64,000 nucleotides of DNA. It comes from Bacillus sp. ISL-41. GTDB lineage: Bacteria > Bacillota > Bacilli > Bacillales > Cytobacillaceae. The notes under the pieces are model-generated. The model was not told the origin of the DNA. It saw only the letters and a program-made list of their open reading frames with translations, and ran no database searches. Position 1 is the stretch's first letter; every line of letters starts with the position of its first letter. Shown here one piece after another: positions 54,540 through 63,077 of the stretch. The stretch covers positions 1-64,000 of the forward strand of contig NZ_JAGGQP010000029.1 in NCBI RefSeq assembly GCF_018613235.1. The letters run 5' to 3'. The translations under genes and the position numbers were made by a program.

Positions 54540-57202
54540 TATATTAACTCCCCATAAATTTCTATTTCATCATCATCATTATCATCTTCCGATTCTTCTA
54601 AGATGATATTAGTAACATTTTTTGTGGCTTCATGATCAACAATCGTTAGATTCGGTTTAGTTTCAATCGGTTTGTACTTTTCCAAAGCAAGCATTTCTTC
54701 CATATTTTCTGATTCTAAAATAAATCCAGCAATCATCTTTGCTGTGATTATTCCATTAGTTGATCGAAGTTTCTTCTTTTGTCTAAGTTCTTCGGCTATT
54801 ATTTTTAGTTGTTTTTCCGTCTTTCCATTGAAGAGTGAATATTCTTCGGACAGGCATTTCTCCCAAATATTATTTATCAATGCATATGCTACACCGATAT
54901 TAAACGGATCGTACCTAACTTCTACTTCAGAATTTTCGACTTTTGGATCTCTAAATTTTGCAGACCAGTAATATGAATAAGTTAATTTTATTCCTTTCCC
55001 CGGATGAACCTTTCTAGTTTTTCCTGATACTGATGGTAGGGTCATTAAAATAAAGGTTTCATCATAAGGAATATACGTATTAGGACGGTTACCAGTTAAT
55101 TCCAACGATTCTCTAAAGGCTTCTTTTGGAGTTTGATTCAACGATTCATTTTCTAAATTGTCATAAACCTCATTAATCCATCCTTCAAGTCTTTCATACA
55201 AACTTTCCATTGTCCAAACAGCATGATTTTTTGGATTCACTGTTTTGGTAACTTGACGAACATTTTTCATAATTTGTGTATTACCCTTTAAATTATGAAA
55301 GAATAGCTTATTCGCCACACCAAATAAACGCTCAACCACATTACCGAACCTTGCCTTTGCTGCTGGTCTCTCTTTCTTATGGACCCCATATGAAGCAAGT
55401 AGGGATTCAAAATAAATACTTCTAAATTCCTTACCACCATCAACCACTATATAATTTGGCAGTCGGTTATATTTTTTTACGCATTCTCTCAGCACCATCA
55501 TACATGACCTATAAGATGGGGGTTCGAAGGTTAGATAAAAGGCAAGAATTCTTCTTGAATAAGCATCAACCATAAGAGTACACCACGGCTTTATAATTTC
55601 GTTATTATGAGCTACTAACTTAATATCCACTACAGTATGGTCAATATGGGCAGTTTCAAAGATTCGTTCCCCATGCCTTGGGGTAGTAAGTTCCAATTCC
55701 CAATAAAATTCTTCATGTTTATACGCAGCCCGGCTTCCTTCCCTATTAAAGGTCAATTCATATATACTACGATTTTTTATTGCTTTACAAAACGTTGGGT
55801 ATGAAGGGGGATCAATATTTTTCTCTTCACATTTAACAACTAATTCACGATAAACAGCTTTTGCTGTCTTTAATTTATTCGTTGCATAACTGCCATCAAT
55901 CATCTCTACCATTAACTCTAAGGTTTCAGATTTAATTCTTGCTTTCCGATTTCCTCTCTTCTTTGTATACGGCAATAAACCAAGATATCCGTTACCGTGT
56001 AATAATTCTGCATCTCTATATTTTTTGACCCAGTTCCTAACAGTTCTATCAGTTACATTATCAAATTCAATTTTTTCTCCGTTTAGATACTTTACTACAG
56101 GCTCGTATCTTGCATTTGCAGTGCTTAAATCAGATTCAGTTGCTTGGGATATTATTTTATAAATACTACTATTAGTTTCACTTTCAACAAATATACCTTT
56201 GATGTAACCATCTGAAATATAGCCTTCAAATATATGAATTGGTAAGGTAATTTGGTTGCGATTATCATCCGAATATAAAAAAATCTCTTTATTTCTTTGG
56301 TCATAATTTAGAATGGTCCATGGGCTTTCACCCCATAAAATCCTTTTACCACTTTCCAATTCAATCTTATTTATTTTGCGATCTTGCTTTTTTGATTGGG
56401 CTACAATCGTAAATCCTTTGCTTTGCTCTTTATTCAAAAAAACCTTTACGCTTTCCGGCTGAGTAATTACTGAATTGTACAGATCTATATAGATAAAATT
56501 TTTAGCAATTAAGGCATATATATCATCTGTTGAATATTGACCTTCTGCATATTGAATAAGTTCCATTAATGTCAAACCAGGTGTTGCTGATATAACATCC
56601 TTTATACGGGATATTTCCTGACTCGCTAAAGCATATTCTTTTACAATGTAGTCTTCCAAAAAAGTGAGATTCCGCTGGAGATTCCAATTAATATCCGCTG
56701 ATGAACGGACTAAGAATTCTAGATTTAGTTGTTTTGCATAACTTATTCCTGGAGCAAACATCCAATGCCCGTCTTCTCTAAAATATCTATCGGGTCTTTC
56801 TTGTGACAACTTAATTAATTTTTCTTCTGTTTTCCATTCAACCCAATAGGCTCTTTTTTTTTCAATTACAAAATAGTCTGGAGTGTAAAGATAAGCTGCT
56901 TTCCTGTCTTTTCCATTTTTACTTTGAAAGTAAATTAATTTCAATGAAGGTGGTTGGTCATAATATTCTAGTACATCATCATTAAACTCCATCATATATA
57001 CTGCTGGAAGTTCAACTTTGTGGCTTTCAAACTGTATAGTCAATCCCATTTTTCTACTACTATACTTTCCCGCTACATTATACTTCCCGCCTCCAACTCT
57101 TCTTGACGGCGGTGAATTCCTAATAAGTTGTATTTCTTTTTTTGCTTCTTCTGTTAAATTAAGTTGTACTGCCCACTGTTCAAATTCTTCTGGACTCATC
57201 AT
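54539..57202 (-). CDS. TnsA-TnsB fusion transposase (Tn7-like)
   Basis: The product has 887 residues. Residues 55-130 match a TnsA endonuclease: Glu64 in ELPAVYMMEF, then QPPSL, Asp109 in TPDYF and Glu122/Lys124 in YWVEWK. A HTH lies near 380-480. The rve/DDE domain has Asp521 in AHIDHT, Asp588 in VVDGGKEF and Glu624 in NVVERLFG. It therefore combines 5-prime cleavage (TnsA) and 3-prime cleavage and joining (TnsB), which predicts cut-and-paste movement. It is followed by tnsC with a 1-base overlap and preceded by two 51-nt direct repeats. Confidence 0.9.
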   Translation of the reverse strand: MMSPEEFEQWAVQLNLTEEAKKEIQLIRNSPPSRRVGGGKYNVAGKYSSRKMGLTIQFESHKVELPAVYMMEFNDDVLEYYDQPPSLKLIYFQSKNGKDRKAAYLYTPDYFVIEKKRAYWVEWKTEEKLIKLSQERPDRYFREDGHWMFAPGISYAKQLNLEFLVRSSADINWNLQRNLTFLEDYIVKEYALASQEISRIKDVISATPGLTLMELIQYAEGQYSTDDIYALIAKNFIYIDLYNSVITQPESVKVFLNKEQSKGFTIVAQSKKQDRKINKIELESGKRILWGESPWTILNYDQRNKEIFLYSDDNRNQITLPIHIFEGYISDGYIKGIFVESETNSSIYKIISQATESDLSTANARYEPVVKYLNGEKIEFDNVTDRTVRNWVKKYRDAELLHGNGYLGLLPYTKKRGNRKARIKSETLELMVEMIDGSYATNKLKTAKAVYRELVVKCEEKNIDPPSYPTFCKAIKNRSIYELTFNREGSRAAYKHEEFYWELELTTPRHGERIFETAHIDHTVVDIKLVAHNNEIIKPWCTLMVDAYSRRILAFYLTFEPPSYRSCMMVLRECVKKYNRLPNYIVVDGGKEFRSIYFESLLASYGVHKKERPAAKARFGNVVERLFGVANKLFFHNLKGNTQIMKNVRQVTKTVNPKNHAVWTMESLYERLEGWINEVYDNLENESLNQTPKEAFRESLELTGNRPNTYIPYDETFILMTLPSVSGKTRKVHPGKGIKLTYSYYWSAKFRDPKVENSEVEVRYDPFNIGVAYALINNIWEKCLSEEYSLFNGKTEKQLKIIAEELRQKKKLRSTNGIITAKMIAGFILESENMEEMLALEKYKPIETKPNLTIVDHEATKNVTNIILEESEDDNDDDEIEIYGELI

Positions 57203-57235
57203 TATAAGTATCCTCCTTATCTGAAGTTAGAAATA

Positions 57236-57360
57236 AAAGTATGGAAAATTTCCTCTTGCGTCTGCTCTTTTTCGAAAATTCCCTCCAATTATTTTTCACA
57301 ATGAATATTAAAGTATGGAAAATTTTCTCTTGTGTTTTTTCTTTTCCGAAAATATCCTCC
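57236..57360. repeat. Two 51-nt direct repeats upstream of tnsAB
   Basis: Copies at 57236-57286 and 57310-57360 are 74 bases apart. Both begin AAAGTATGGAAAATTT and end with CGAAAAT and CCTCC. Each contains a GGAAAATTT-type short palindrome. They fill the gap between the second TniQ gene and tnsAB. They may be operators for an element-encoded regulator or TnsB-binding sites. Confidence 0.85.
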
Positions 57361-57363
57361 TAT

Positions 57364-58692
57364 TCATTCTTCAAATCCGTTCTTAGTTAATAAGGTTTTC
57401 CAATAGTCTTGAAGTACTCTTTCTTTTAACAATCCACTTTTATTTATCACTTGTTCCATTTTCCTGCGACTTGGATAAACCCCATCAGTTAATAATGTAT
57501 TGAAGGCGATATTAATTTCTGTTTTTAACAAATCAATTCTTTGACTTGACTTTTCTTTTATAAAATCACTATATCTTTGAGAAATCTGTTTACAGTATTC
57601 ATTAAAATTTCTGTATAAAACTCTTCTATCATGACCGACAATTTCTGCAGATTTTGACATTGAAATCGGAACTTCATTCGTTAATATCTCAACCAATTTG
57701 CTTTCTACTATGGAATAATCCATTGGTTTACGTATTATTTTCTTTGTATTTGTGGCAAGCGAGTCATTAATTTGAAATATCCTAACACCCAATGAATCAT
57801 ATTCGAATAGCAAATCTAAAATTTTTATGTTTAATTTAAAGCAAATTGTCAACAGACTTTCTAATGGTGGTTTATTTACTCCATTTATCCAATATCGCAA
57901 AGTAGTTTTGGGAACATTTAAAAATTTCGAAAAGCGTGTTAAATTCCCCGAAAAACTATTCTCCTTGATTGAAGATAAACTATCTGCTAATCCACAAGTA
58001 TAGTTACCATTTAAGATTTCTAATTTATTCAAAGTCATTAAATCCTCAATATTCTTTAGAAAGAATTTTTGCAATTCCAATTCAACATCACTTATTTCAC
58101 TTAATTGTGAGTTATCTAGTGGAGCAAAACAGTTAGAACAAAACCCCGTTATACTTTCTCTGCGCAATATATCCACCTTTTTATTACAAGCAGAACATTC
58201 ACTTTCCAGTAAACATTTATGTTCAATACAAACAGTTACAGGTTGAATATGCCAAATAAGAGGATAATGTAAAACTTCCCGTGTCCTTTTCCATTTACTA
58301 ATACACTTTGGACACCACGAAAGAGATTCTTTTAAAAGATTTCTAACTGGAATAAATTCCTTCAAGTTAAATAAGGTTAGGTTCACTAAGTCATTTCTTC
58401 CAGTTAGGGTTTCCATCACTTTAACTAAATCGTACGAATTCTCCAAAAACCCATTTATCGTCTTAGCTCCCTCGTATAATCGATTTCCTCCATACAAACT
58501 ACTCCTTGTCAGGTACCCTTTTTTCAGTTGTGGAATAATTAATTTATTGAACAAATTCCCTAGAGTAATGTTATGTTCGTATGCTGTTCGCATCAAATAA
58601 CTGGTAAAGCTTTCTACACTTTTAGTACCAATGCCTATAGGTTCTATATTGTATAAAGCAGTACTTCCACTTCCTGTTTTTTTATTCTCCAC
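57364..58692 (-). CDS. TniQ/TnsD-family target-selection protein 2
   Basis: With GTG at 58692 the product has 442 residues; an ATG at 58749 would add 19. The GTG is preceded by GAAGGGGAAGG and fits the paralogue, whose conserved part also starts ALYNIEPIGIGTKSVESFTS. Zinc pairs are CPKC, CIEH, CSAC and CSNC. A HTH-like segment is VPKTTLRYWINGVNKPPLES. Two TniQ proteins in one element recall Tn7-like elements with separate target pathways. It is the first gene of the transposition operon. Confidence 0.83.
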   Translation of the reverse strand: MENKKTGSGSTALYNIEPIGIGTKSVESFTSYLMRTAYEHNITLGNLFNKLIIPQLKKGYLTRSSLYGGNRLYEGAKTINGFLENSYDLVKVMETLTGRNDLVNLTLFNLKEFIPVRNLLKESLSWCPKCISKWKRTREVLHYPLIWHIQPVTVCIEHKCLLESECSACNKKVDILRRESITGFCSNCFAPLDNSQLSEISDVELELQKFFLKNIEDLMTLNKLEILNGNYTCGLADSLSSIKENSFSGNLTRFSKFLNVPKTTLRYWINGVNKPPLESLLTICFKLNIKILDLLFEYDSLGVRIFQINDSLATNTKKIIRKPMDYSIVESKLVEILTNEVPISMSKSAEIVGHDRRVLYRNFNEYCKQISQRYSDFIKEKSSQRIDLLKTEINIAFNTLLTDGVYPSRRKMEQVINKSGLLKERVLQDYWKTLLTKNGFEE

Positions 58693-58760
58693 ATAAACCT
58701 TCCCCTTCTTTTTTAGATATATTTCCATAAACACAAAATTTTTATCCATACTTTTCCAAA

Positions 58761-58778
58761 ATTCACGCTAGCGTGAAT
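58761..58778. promoter_or_regulatory. Perfect 18-bp palindrome upstream of the TniQ2-TnsABC-TniQ1 genes
   Basis: ATTCACGCTAGCGTGAAT is a perfect palindrome, 68 bases before the GTG start of TniQ2. It probably is an operator, or a binding site for an element protein. No repressor gene is adjacent except the ribbon-helix-helix-like gene to the right. Confidence 0.5.
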
Positions 58779-58802
58779 TCTATAATGCTTTTGGCCAAAC
58801 AA

Positions 58803-58848
58803 AAAAGCCTTATAACATTAGAAATCATTCTAGTGTTTTAAGGCTTTT
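58803..58848. terminator. Long 21-bp hairpin between TniQ2 and the RHH-like gene
   Basis: AAAAGCCTTATAACATTAGA pairs over 21 bp with its downstream complement (one mismatch, one G-U pair) around the loop ATCA; arms are 58803-58823 and 58828-58848. A and T runs flank it. It may terminate transcription from the RHH/MFS side, or belong to the transposon end. No gene is seen in 58779-59030. Confidence 0.7.
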
Positions 58849-59030
58849 ACGGTCTAATAAGAAAAATGTAATTGGTTATTTCAAAAATAAGCATTTTCAG
58901 AATCAGGCAAATTGTTAAGAAACACATTTTCTTCTTGTTTTTGGCAACGTTTAGGTTTGTTTAATTAGGTGTGGAAAAAAAAATCAATTAAAAACAATCG
59001 CTATCAAAGGCAAAAGAAGAGGAAACCGTG

Positions 59031-59351
59031 TTAATCAAAGAATGGAATTTTTCCTTTTATTCTCAATCTAATCTCTTCGATCTCTTTCAGCAATTTGGTT
59101 GAGGACTCTTTAGCCAGATTAAAATCTTCATCTGTTGCTGTCCCCTCCCTAATACGATCTAACCAGTTATCTATATCACCAATTAAACTTTCTTGTTTCA
59201 TCTTACTGCTTTCTATCTCTTCACTATTATACTTTTCATATGCTGCCAGAATTAATAATTTTTCTATATGGGTGTTAGTCACACTGCTTATCCAAGCTAA
59301 CATTTCATACAGTGATTCATTCAATTCAACAGTGACTTTGCGATGACTCAT
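59031..59351 (-). CDS. Ribbon-helix-helix-like small DNA-binding protein
   Basis: The product has 106 residues. The N-terminus MSHRKVTVELNESLYEMLAW resembles the beta strand and first helix of ribbon-helix-helix proteins. The C-terminus is a charged helix or coiled coil (KESSTKLLKEIEEIRLRIKG). AAGGAGGAGG is present before the ATG. It is the last gene before the transposition module and may regulate either flank. The function is inferred. Confidence 0.6.
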   Translation of the reverse strand: MSHRKVTVELNESLYEMLAWISSVTNTHIEKLLILAAYEKYNSEEIESSKMKQESLIGDIDNWLDRIREGTATDEDFNLAKESSTKLLKEIEEIRLRIKGKIPFFD

Positions 59352-59423
59352 AACCTCCTCCTTTCCAGGCTACTTTCCCCTCTCCCAAGTATAAAAGGTT
59401 ATTAATACTTTTATTCAATAAAT

Positions 59424-60659
59424 TTAAGAAGACTGATGTATCAAATTCTTTATGGAACTTACATTTCTTGAAAATAACCATACAACCGCAAGAAAGAAAC
59501 ACACCACTCCTGAAAACCCAAATAAATTAGTTAGCCCTATTTTTTGTTCTAGTGAATAACCAATAATCGGACCAAGTGCAGCACCCAAGTCTACGATTAA
59601 TGTAAAAGAGGTCATGATAAATACTTTATTTATTACTCTTGATGAATAATCTGTGATAATAGCATCCATAATTGTAGTTAAAACGGAAGCAATTAAAAGA
59701 TGAACAAGTAAAATTGGCATCCAAACGAGTAGCGGAACATTTTTTGGAATAATGAAATACAGCAAGGCTGCACATACCAGGAAGAAGGATAAAATTCGAT
59801 TTTTTTGATTAGTTTTATCAAGCGCGGTTCCAATCTTCATTACAATGATTGGTGCGAGTCCCCACCTTAATGCCTGAATTAAGCCGGCCAGTGTTGCTGC
59901 ACCTACAATTATTCCGAGTAGATTTATTCTATCAGTGTATTTAATCTCAATGATATGACTTAATGTTGCGGTTATCATCCCGTCTAGTAACATAACCAAT
60001 AGGAATGCTGTTCCCAGGATCATAATAAGCCTACTATTTAGGAATGAATTAAAGTTTGTTAGAAGGGATAGCTTTTTCTCTGAAGCCTCATTGGTTTGAA
60101 TAGTTCTGGGTATGTACTTAAATATGATAGGTATGCTTAAAAGTGCTGAGGTTCCTATTATGATACTTATTGCCTTAATCCCAAATAAATCCGCAAAAAA
60201 ACCACCAATCAGCATCCCAACTAGACTTCCTAGACGATAAAGGCCGTTATAGGTACCAACGTAATTTCCACGATTACTGTCAGTAGCGAGTTGTAAAATT
60301 AATAAAAAGGCACCTAGTTTAAAAAGTGACCATGCCAATCCCCATATAGAACGCAGTATCACCCAAACAGTAAAATCCTGAGCAAACCCGTAACACACAG
60401 TCGTAATCCCACTTAATATTACAGCTAAAAGTATACCTGTTCGAAAGTTTATCCTCTTGTACATATAACCTATTAATGGGTTCAATGGCAGCCTTACAAA
60501 GCGGTTAACCGATAGGAGAATGCCAACTTGAACTAAGGAAGTTAAACCAGCTTCTTTCCAGTGTGTCGGCAAAACAATATAAAGCATTGCATCCCCAGCT
60601 AAAAAAATAGCTGTTATTAAAGAAATGGCAATAATCGTGTGTTTATTATTAAATTCCAT
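59424..60659 (-). CDS. Major facilitator superfamily transporter
   Basis: The product has 411 residues and about twelve hydrophobic segments. NRFVRLPLNPLIGYMYKRIN is the loop 2-3 motif region, and LYRLGSLVGMLIGGFFADLF is typical of drug/proton antiporters. It lies downstream of the Cys-tailed flavoprotein gene in a cluster resembling organoarsenical resistance, so export of an arsenic compound is possible. A terminator between the two genes implies read-through or a separate promoter. The substrate is not determined. Confidence 0.8.
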   Translation of the reverse strand: MEFNNKHTIIAISLITAIFLAGDAMLYIVLPTHWKEAGLTSLVQVGILLSVNRFVRLPLNPLIGYMYKRINFRTGILLAVILSGITTVCYGFAQDFTVWVILRSIWGLAWSLFKLGAFLLILQLATDSNRGNYVGTYNGLYRLGSLVGMLIGGFFADLFGIKAISIIIGTSALLSIPIIFKYIPRTIQTNEASEKKLSLLTNFNSFLNSRLIMILGTAFLLVMLLDGMITATLSHIIEIKYTDRINLLGIIVGAATLAGLIQALRWGLAPIIVMKIGTALDKTNQKNRILSFFLVCAALLYFIIPKNVPLLVWMPILLVHLLIASVLTTIMDAIITDYSSRVINKVFIMTSFTLIVDLGAALGPIIGYSLEQKIGLTNLFGFSGVVCFFLAVVWLFSRNVSSIKNLIHQSS

Positions 60660-60674
60660 TTTCCACCTCTATTT

Positions 60675-60708
60675 AAAAAAGACCAGTCTAAAATTGAAGA
60701 CTGGTCTT
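60675..60708 (-). terminator. Terminator after the Cys-tailed flavoprotein gene
   Basis: A perfect 11-bp stem AAGACCAGTCT / AGACTGGTCTT has an 8-base loop and is followed by a T run on the minus strand. It starts 6 bases after the stop at 60715. Confidence 0.88.
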
Positions 60709-60714
60709 CAGGAA

Positions 60715-62085
60715 TCAGCAGCAAGAATTCTTTTTGATTTCAAACACCACAGGCTGCGGCCCACTGCAACATGAAGATGCTGCCGACTTTTCAGAATTGG
60801 TTTCTGAATCACAGCAACTTGAAGAAAAATCCGTCTTACATACTCCTGTTTCAGGCAACTCTAAATGTACTTCTTTAGCTCCCTTATAATCTCCTGTTAA
60901 GTAAGCTACAATTGATCTCACTTGTTCATATCCAGTGGCAAGCAAGAAGGTTGGAGCACGACCGTAACTTTTCATTCCTACAATATAAAAATCTTTTTCG
61001 GGTTGCCTTAACTCCGCTTCTCCATGGGGCCTCACAGTCCCACAACTGTGAATATTAGGATCAATTAGTGGCGCAAGGGCTTCTACACTCTCAACAGATG
61101 AATCTAGACTTAGCCTAATTTCATTCAGGAAACTAGTATCTGGCCTGAATCCTGTACTTACCACAATCTCATCAATCATACCAAATGTGGTTTCTTTTCC
61201 ATTCAATTCACCCGATACGCTTATCTTCCCATCCGCATTGTTTACTTCATGAATATAAAAAGTAGTTATAACCTCTACTTGTTTCGTATCAACCAGCTTT
61301 TGTATCCGTGTACCTAGTTCACCCCGGGCTTGTAACCCATCATTTTCCTGACCTCCATAGGCTTCCCTTACATGTTTTTTTCGAAGAACCCAGTAAATGA
61401 TTGTGTTAGGGTGCTTTTCTTTTAAAACTGCAAGGTCGAGGAGAGCGTTAATAGCCGAGTGGCCGCTGCCAACCACCATTACAGTTTTGTTCTTGTATCG
61501 TTCTTCTACCTCTTGAAAATTTGGAATTCCATAATAGATTCTTTCATTCAACTTTCTTTCAGAACTGGTCCAGATTCCATTAGAAAGTATCGGATTAGGA
61601 TTTTCCCAGGTACCCGATGCATCCATTATTGCTTTTGCTTCAAAAACCTTTGTTACCCCATTAATTTCTACATACAATTGAAAAGGTACATTGTCTCTAG
61701 ATTCTGTTTTAAGTTTGTCACGACCTTTTTTAGCAACACCGACCACTTTTGCATTTAAAAAGATGTGCTCTTTCAATATTGGCAAATTACTAAGCGGTAA
61801 AAGATAGTTTTCTACAATCTCACGCCCCGTTGGTAAATCAGCATCATCGGTTGAAACCCATCCAGCTTCTTTTAGTAATTTCTTGGCTTCTTTATCAACG
61901 TTATATTCCCATGGTGAGAACATTCTCACATGTCCCCATTTCAACATACTTGAAGCAATTGTGTTTCCTGCTTCAAACAGTACAAACTTTTCGCCATTAT
62001 TAACGAGATGAGCAGCAGCTGCAAGCCCCACTGGACCTCCCCCTATGATTGCAACAGGAAGAGTTTCTTTTCGATTTGAATTCAA
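60715..62085 (-). CDS. FAD/NAD(P)-binding oxidoreductase with Cys-rich tail
   Basis: The product has 456 residues. The first dinucleotide motif is VAIIGGGPVGLAAAAHLVNN; a second, VMVVGSGHSAINALLDLAVL, is typical of flavin monooxygenase-like proteins. The last 45 residues carry four Cys pairs or singles (VCKTDF, SSCCDSE, SSCCSGP, NSCC), resembling soft-metal or arsenic-binding tails. It is in an operon-like series with an ArsN-like acetyltransferase. Start is TTG at 62085, 9 bases after GGGGG. The reaction is unknown; arsenic oxidation is a hypothesis. Confidence 0.78.
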   Translation of the reverse strand: MNSNRKETLPVAIIGGGPVGLAAAAHLVNNGEKFVLFEAGNTIASSMLKWGHVRMFSPWEYNVDKEAKKLLKEAGWVSTDDADLPTGREIVENYLLPLSNLPILKEHIFLNAKVVGVAKKGRDKLKTESRDNVPFQLYVEINGVTKVFEAKAIMDASGTWENPNPILSNGIWTSSERKLNERIYYGIPNFQEVEERYKNKTVMVVGSGHSAINALLDLAVLKEKHPNTIIYWVLRKKHVREAYGGQENDGLQARGELGTRIQKLVDTKQVEVITTFYIHEVNNADGKISVSGELNGKETTFGMIDEIVVSTGFRPDTSFLNEIRLSLDSSVESVEALAPLIDPNIHSCGTVRPHGEAELRQPEKDFYIVGMKSYGRAPTFLLATGYEQVRSIVAYLTGDYKGAKEVHLELPETGVCKTDFSSSCCDSETNSEKSAASSCCSGPQPVVFEIKKNSCC

Positions 62086-62097
62086 AGTATTTACCCC

Positions 62098-62595
62098 CTA
62101 ATATATTAATTTTTCCATCGCAATTACATCGACGAATTTTCCATCTAGCATACCTTGGTTCTGAAATACACCTACTTCTCGATATCCTTTTTTTCTATAT
62201 AGACCTTGCCCTAATTCGTTAAAAGCAAAAGTGAAAAGAACAATTTTATGAAAGCCATATTCTTTGGCCACTGATTCAATAAAAGTAATCAATTTGCAGC
62301 CTATCCCTTTGCCTCTATATTCTCTTTTGATGTAAACCGAAAGGTCAGCTACACCTTTGTAGGCCTCCCGGTTATTGTATTGATTTAAGCTAGCCCAGCC
62401 AATTACCTTCCCATCAAATTCAGCCACAATAACTTTATATCTGTCAGTATGTTTATTCAGCCACTCTATCATGTAAACTTGATCTTTTGCTGTAGTCTCC
62501 AATGTAGCGATACGGTCAGATATTCCTTCGTTATAGATGGTTAAGATCTCATCTACATCTTCTGGATTAGCTACTCGAATAACGGTTTCATTCAA
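62098..62595 (-). CDS. GNAT acetyltransferase, ArsN1-like (arsinothricin/phosphinothricin type)
   Basis: The product has 165 residues from TTG at 62595, which lies 8 bases after AGGGGG; an ATG at 62628 overlaps the MarR gene and lacks a site. IRVANPEDVDEILTIYNEGI followed by DRIATLET is the PAT/ArsN signature. The acetyl-CoA loop is REYRGKGIGCKLI. Such enzymes acetylate the amino group of phosphinothricin or arsinothricin. Its place beside ArsO-like and Cys-tailed flavoproteins favours the arsenical. Confidence 0.8.
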   Translation of the reverse strand: MNETVIRVANPEDVDEILTIYNEGISDRIATLETTAKDQVYMIEWLNKHTDRYKVIVAEFDGKVIGWASLNQYNNREAYKGVADLSVYIKREYRGKGIGCKLITFIESVAKEYGFHKIVLFTFAFNELGQGLYRKKGYREVGVFQNQGMLDGKFVDVIAMEKLIY

Positions 62596-62611
62596 CTGTA
62601 ATTCCCCCTGT

Positions 62612-63064
62612 TTAACAACTGCCACCATCTTTATTTGTACCGCAAAATACAGGTGAGCTTGTCATCACTTTCGCAACTAGATGAATAGCTCTTTGGACAG
62701 TTTCTCGCTCAAAGTCAGTCATTTGGTTAAAGATAGCTTCTAGATATTCATTAACCTGCCGATCAATTTCTTCTGCGACTTTTTCTCCCTTTTTAGTTAA
62801 AGCCAGAATACTGGACCTTTTATCTTCCTTCGATGGCAACTTTTTAACCAATTCCATTTTTACAAGTGTTTGAATCTGCCTGCTGAAAGTCGTAATATCA
62901 ATACCTAGTAAATCTGCTACCTTCTGTATAGAGGGATTATCATTGACACTGATCTCATAAAGAATGTGGCTTTGAGCAGCATTCACATCCACTCCGTCAA
63001 CAGAACAACAGGTTTTATTTAATAAACCAAAACTTCGAGTTATTTCTTGAAAGGATCTTCTCAT
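62612..63064 (-). CDS. MarR-family regulator with paired cysteines
   Basis: The product has 150 residues and a winged-helix MarR fold: NPSIQKVADLLGIDITTFSR is the recognition region, LPSKEDKRSSILALTKKG the wing. Cys residues are unusual: CC in NKTCCSVDG near residue 20 and C near the end in SSPVFCGTNKDGGSC. They could bind As(III) or another soft metal and release DNA. It follows the ArsO-like gene by 13 bases. AAGGAGC lies 8 bases before the ATG. Confidence 0.85.
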   Translation of the reverse strand: MRRSFQEITRSFGLLNKTCCSVDGVDVNAAQSHILYEISVNDNPSIQKVADLLGIDITTFSRQIQTLVKMELVKKLPSKEDKRSSILALTKKGEKVAEEIDRQVNEYLEAIFNQMTDFERETVQRAIHLVAKVMTSSPVFCGTNKDGGSC

Positions 63065-63077
63065 CGTTTAATGCTCC

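Noticed and set aside
51776-58692. CRISPR-associated transposon
   Set aside because: TnsAB, TnsC and two TniQ proteins are present, but no cas genes, CRISPR repeats or crRNA-like sequence are visible in the window, so only a Tn7-like module is claimed.
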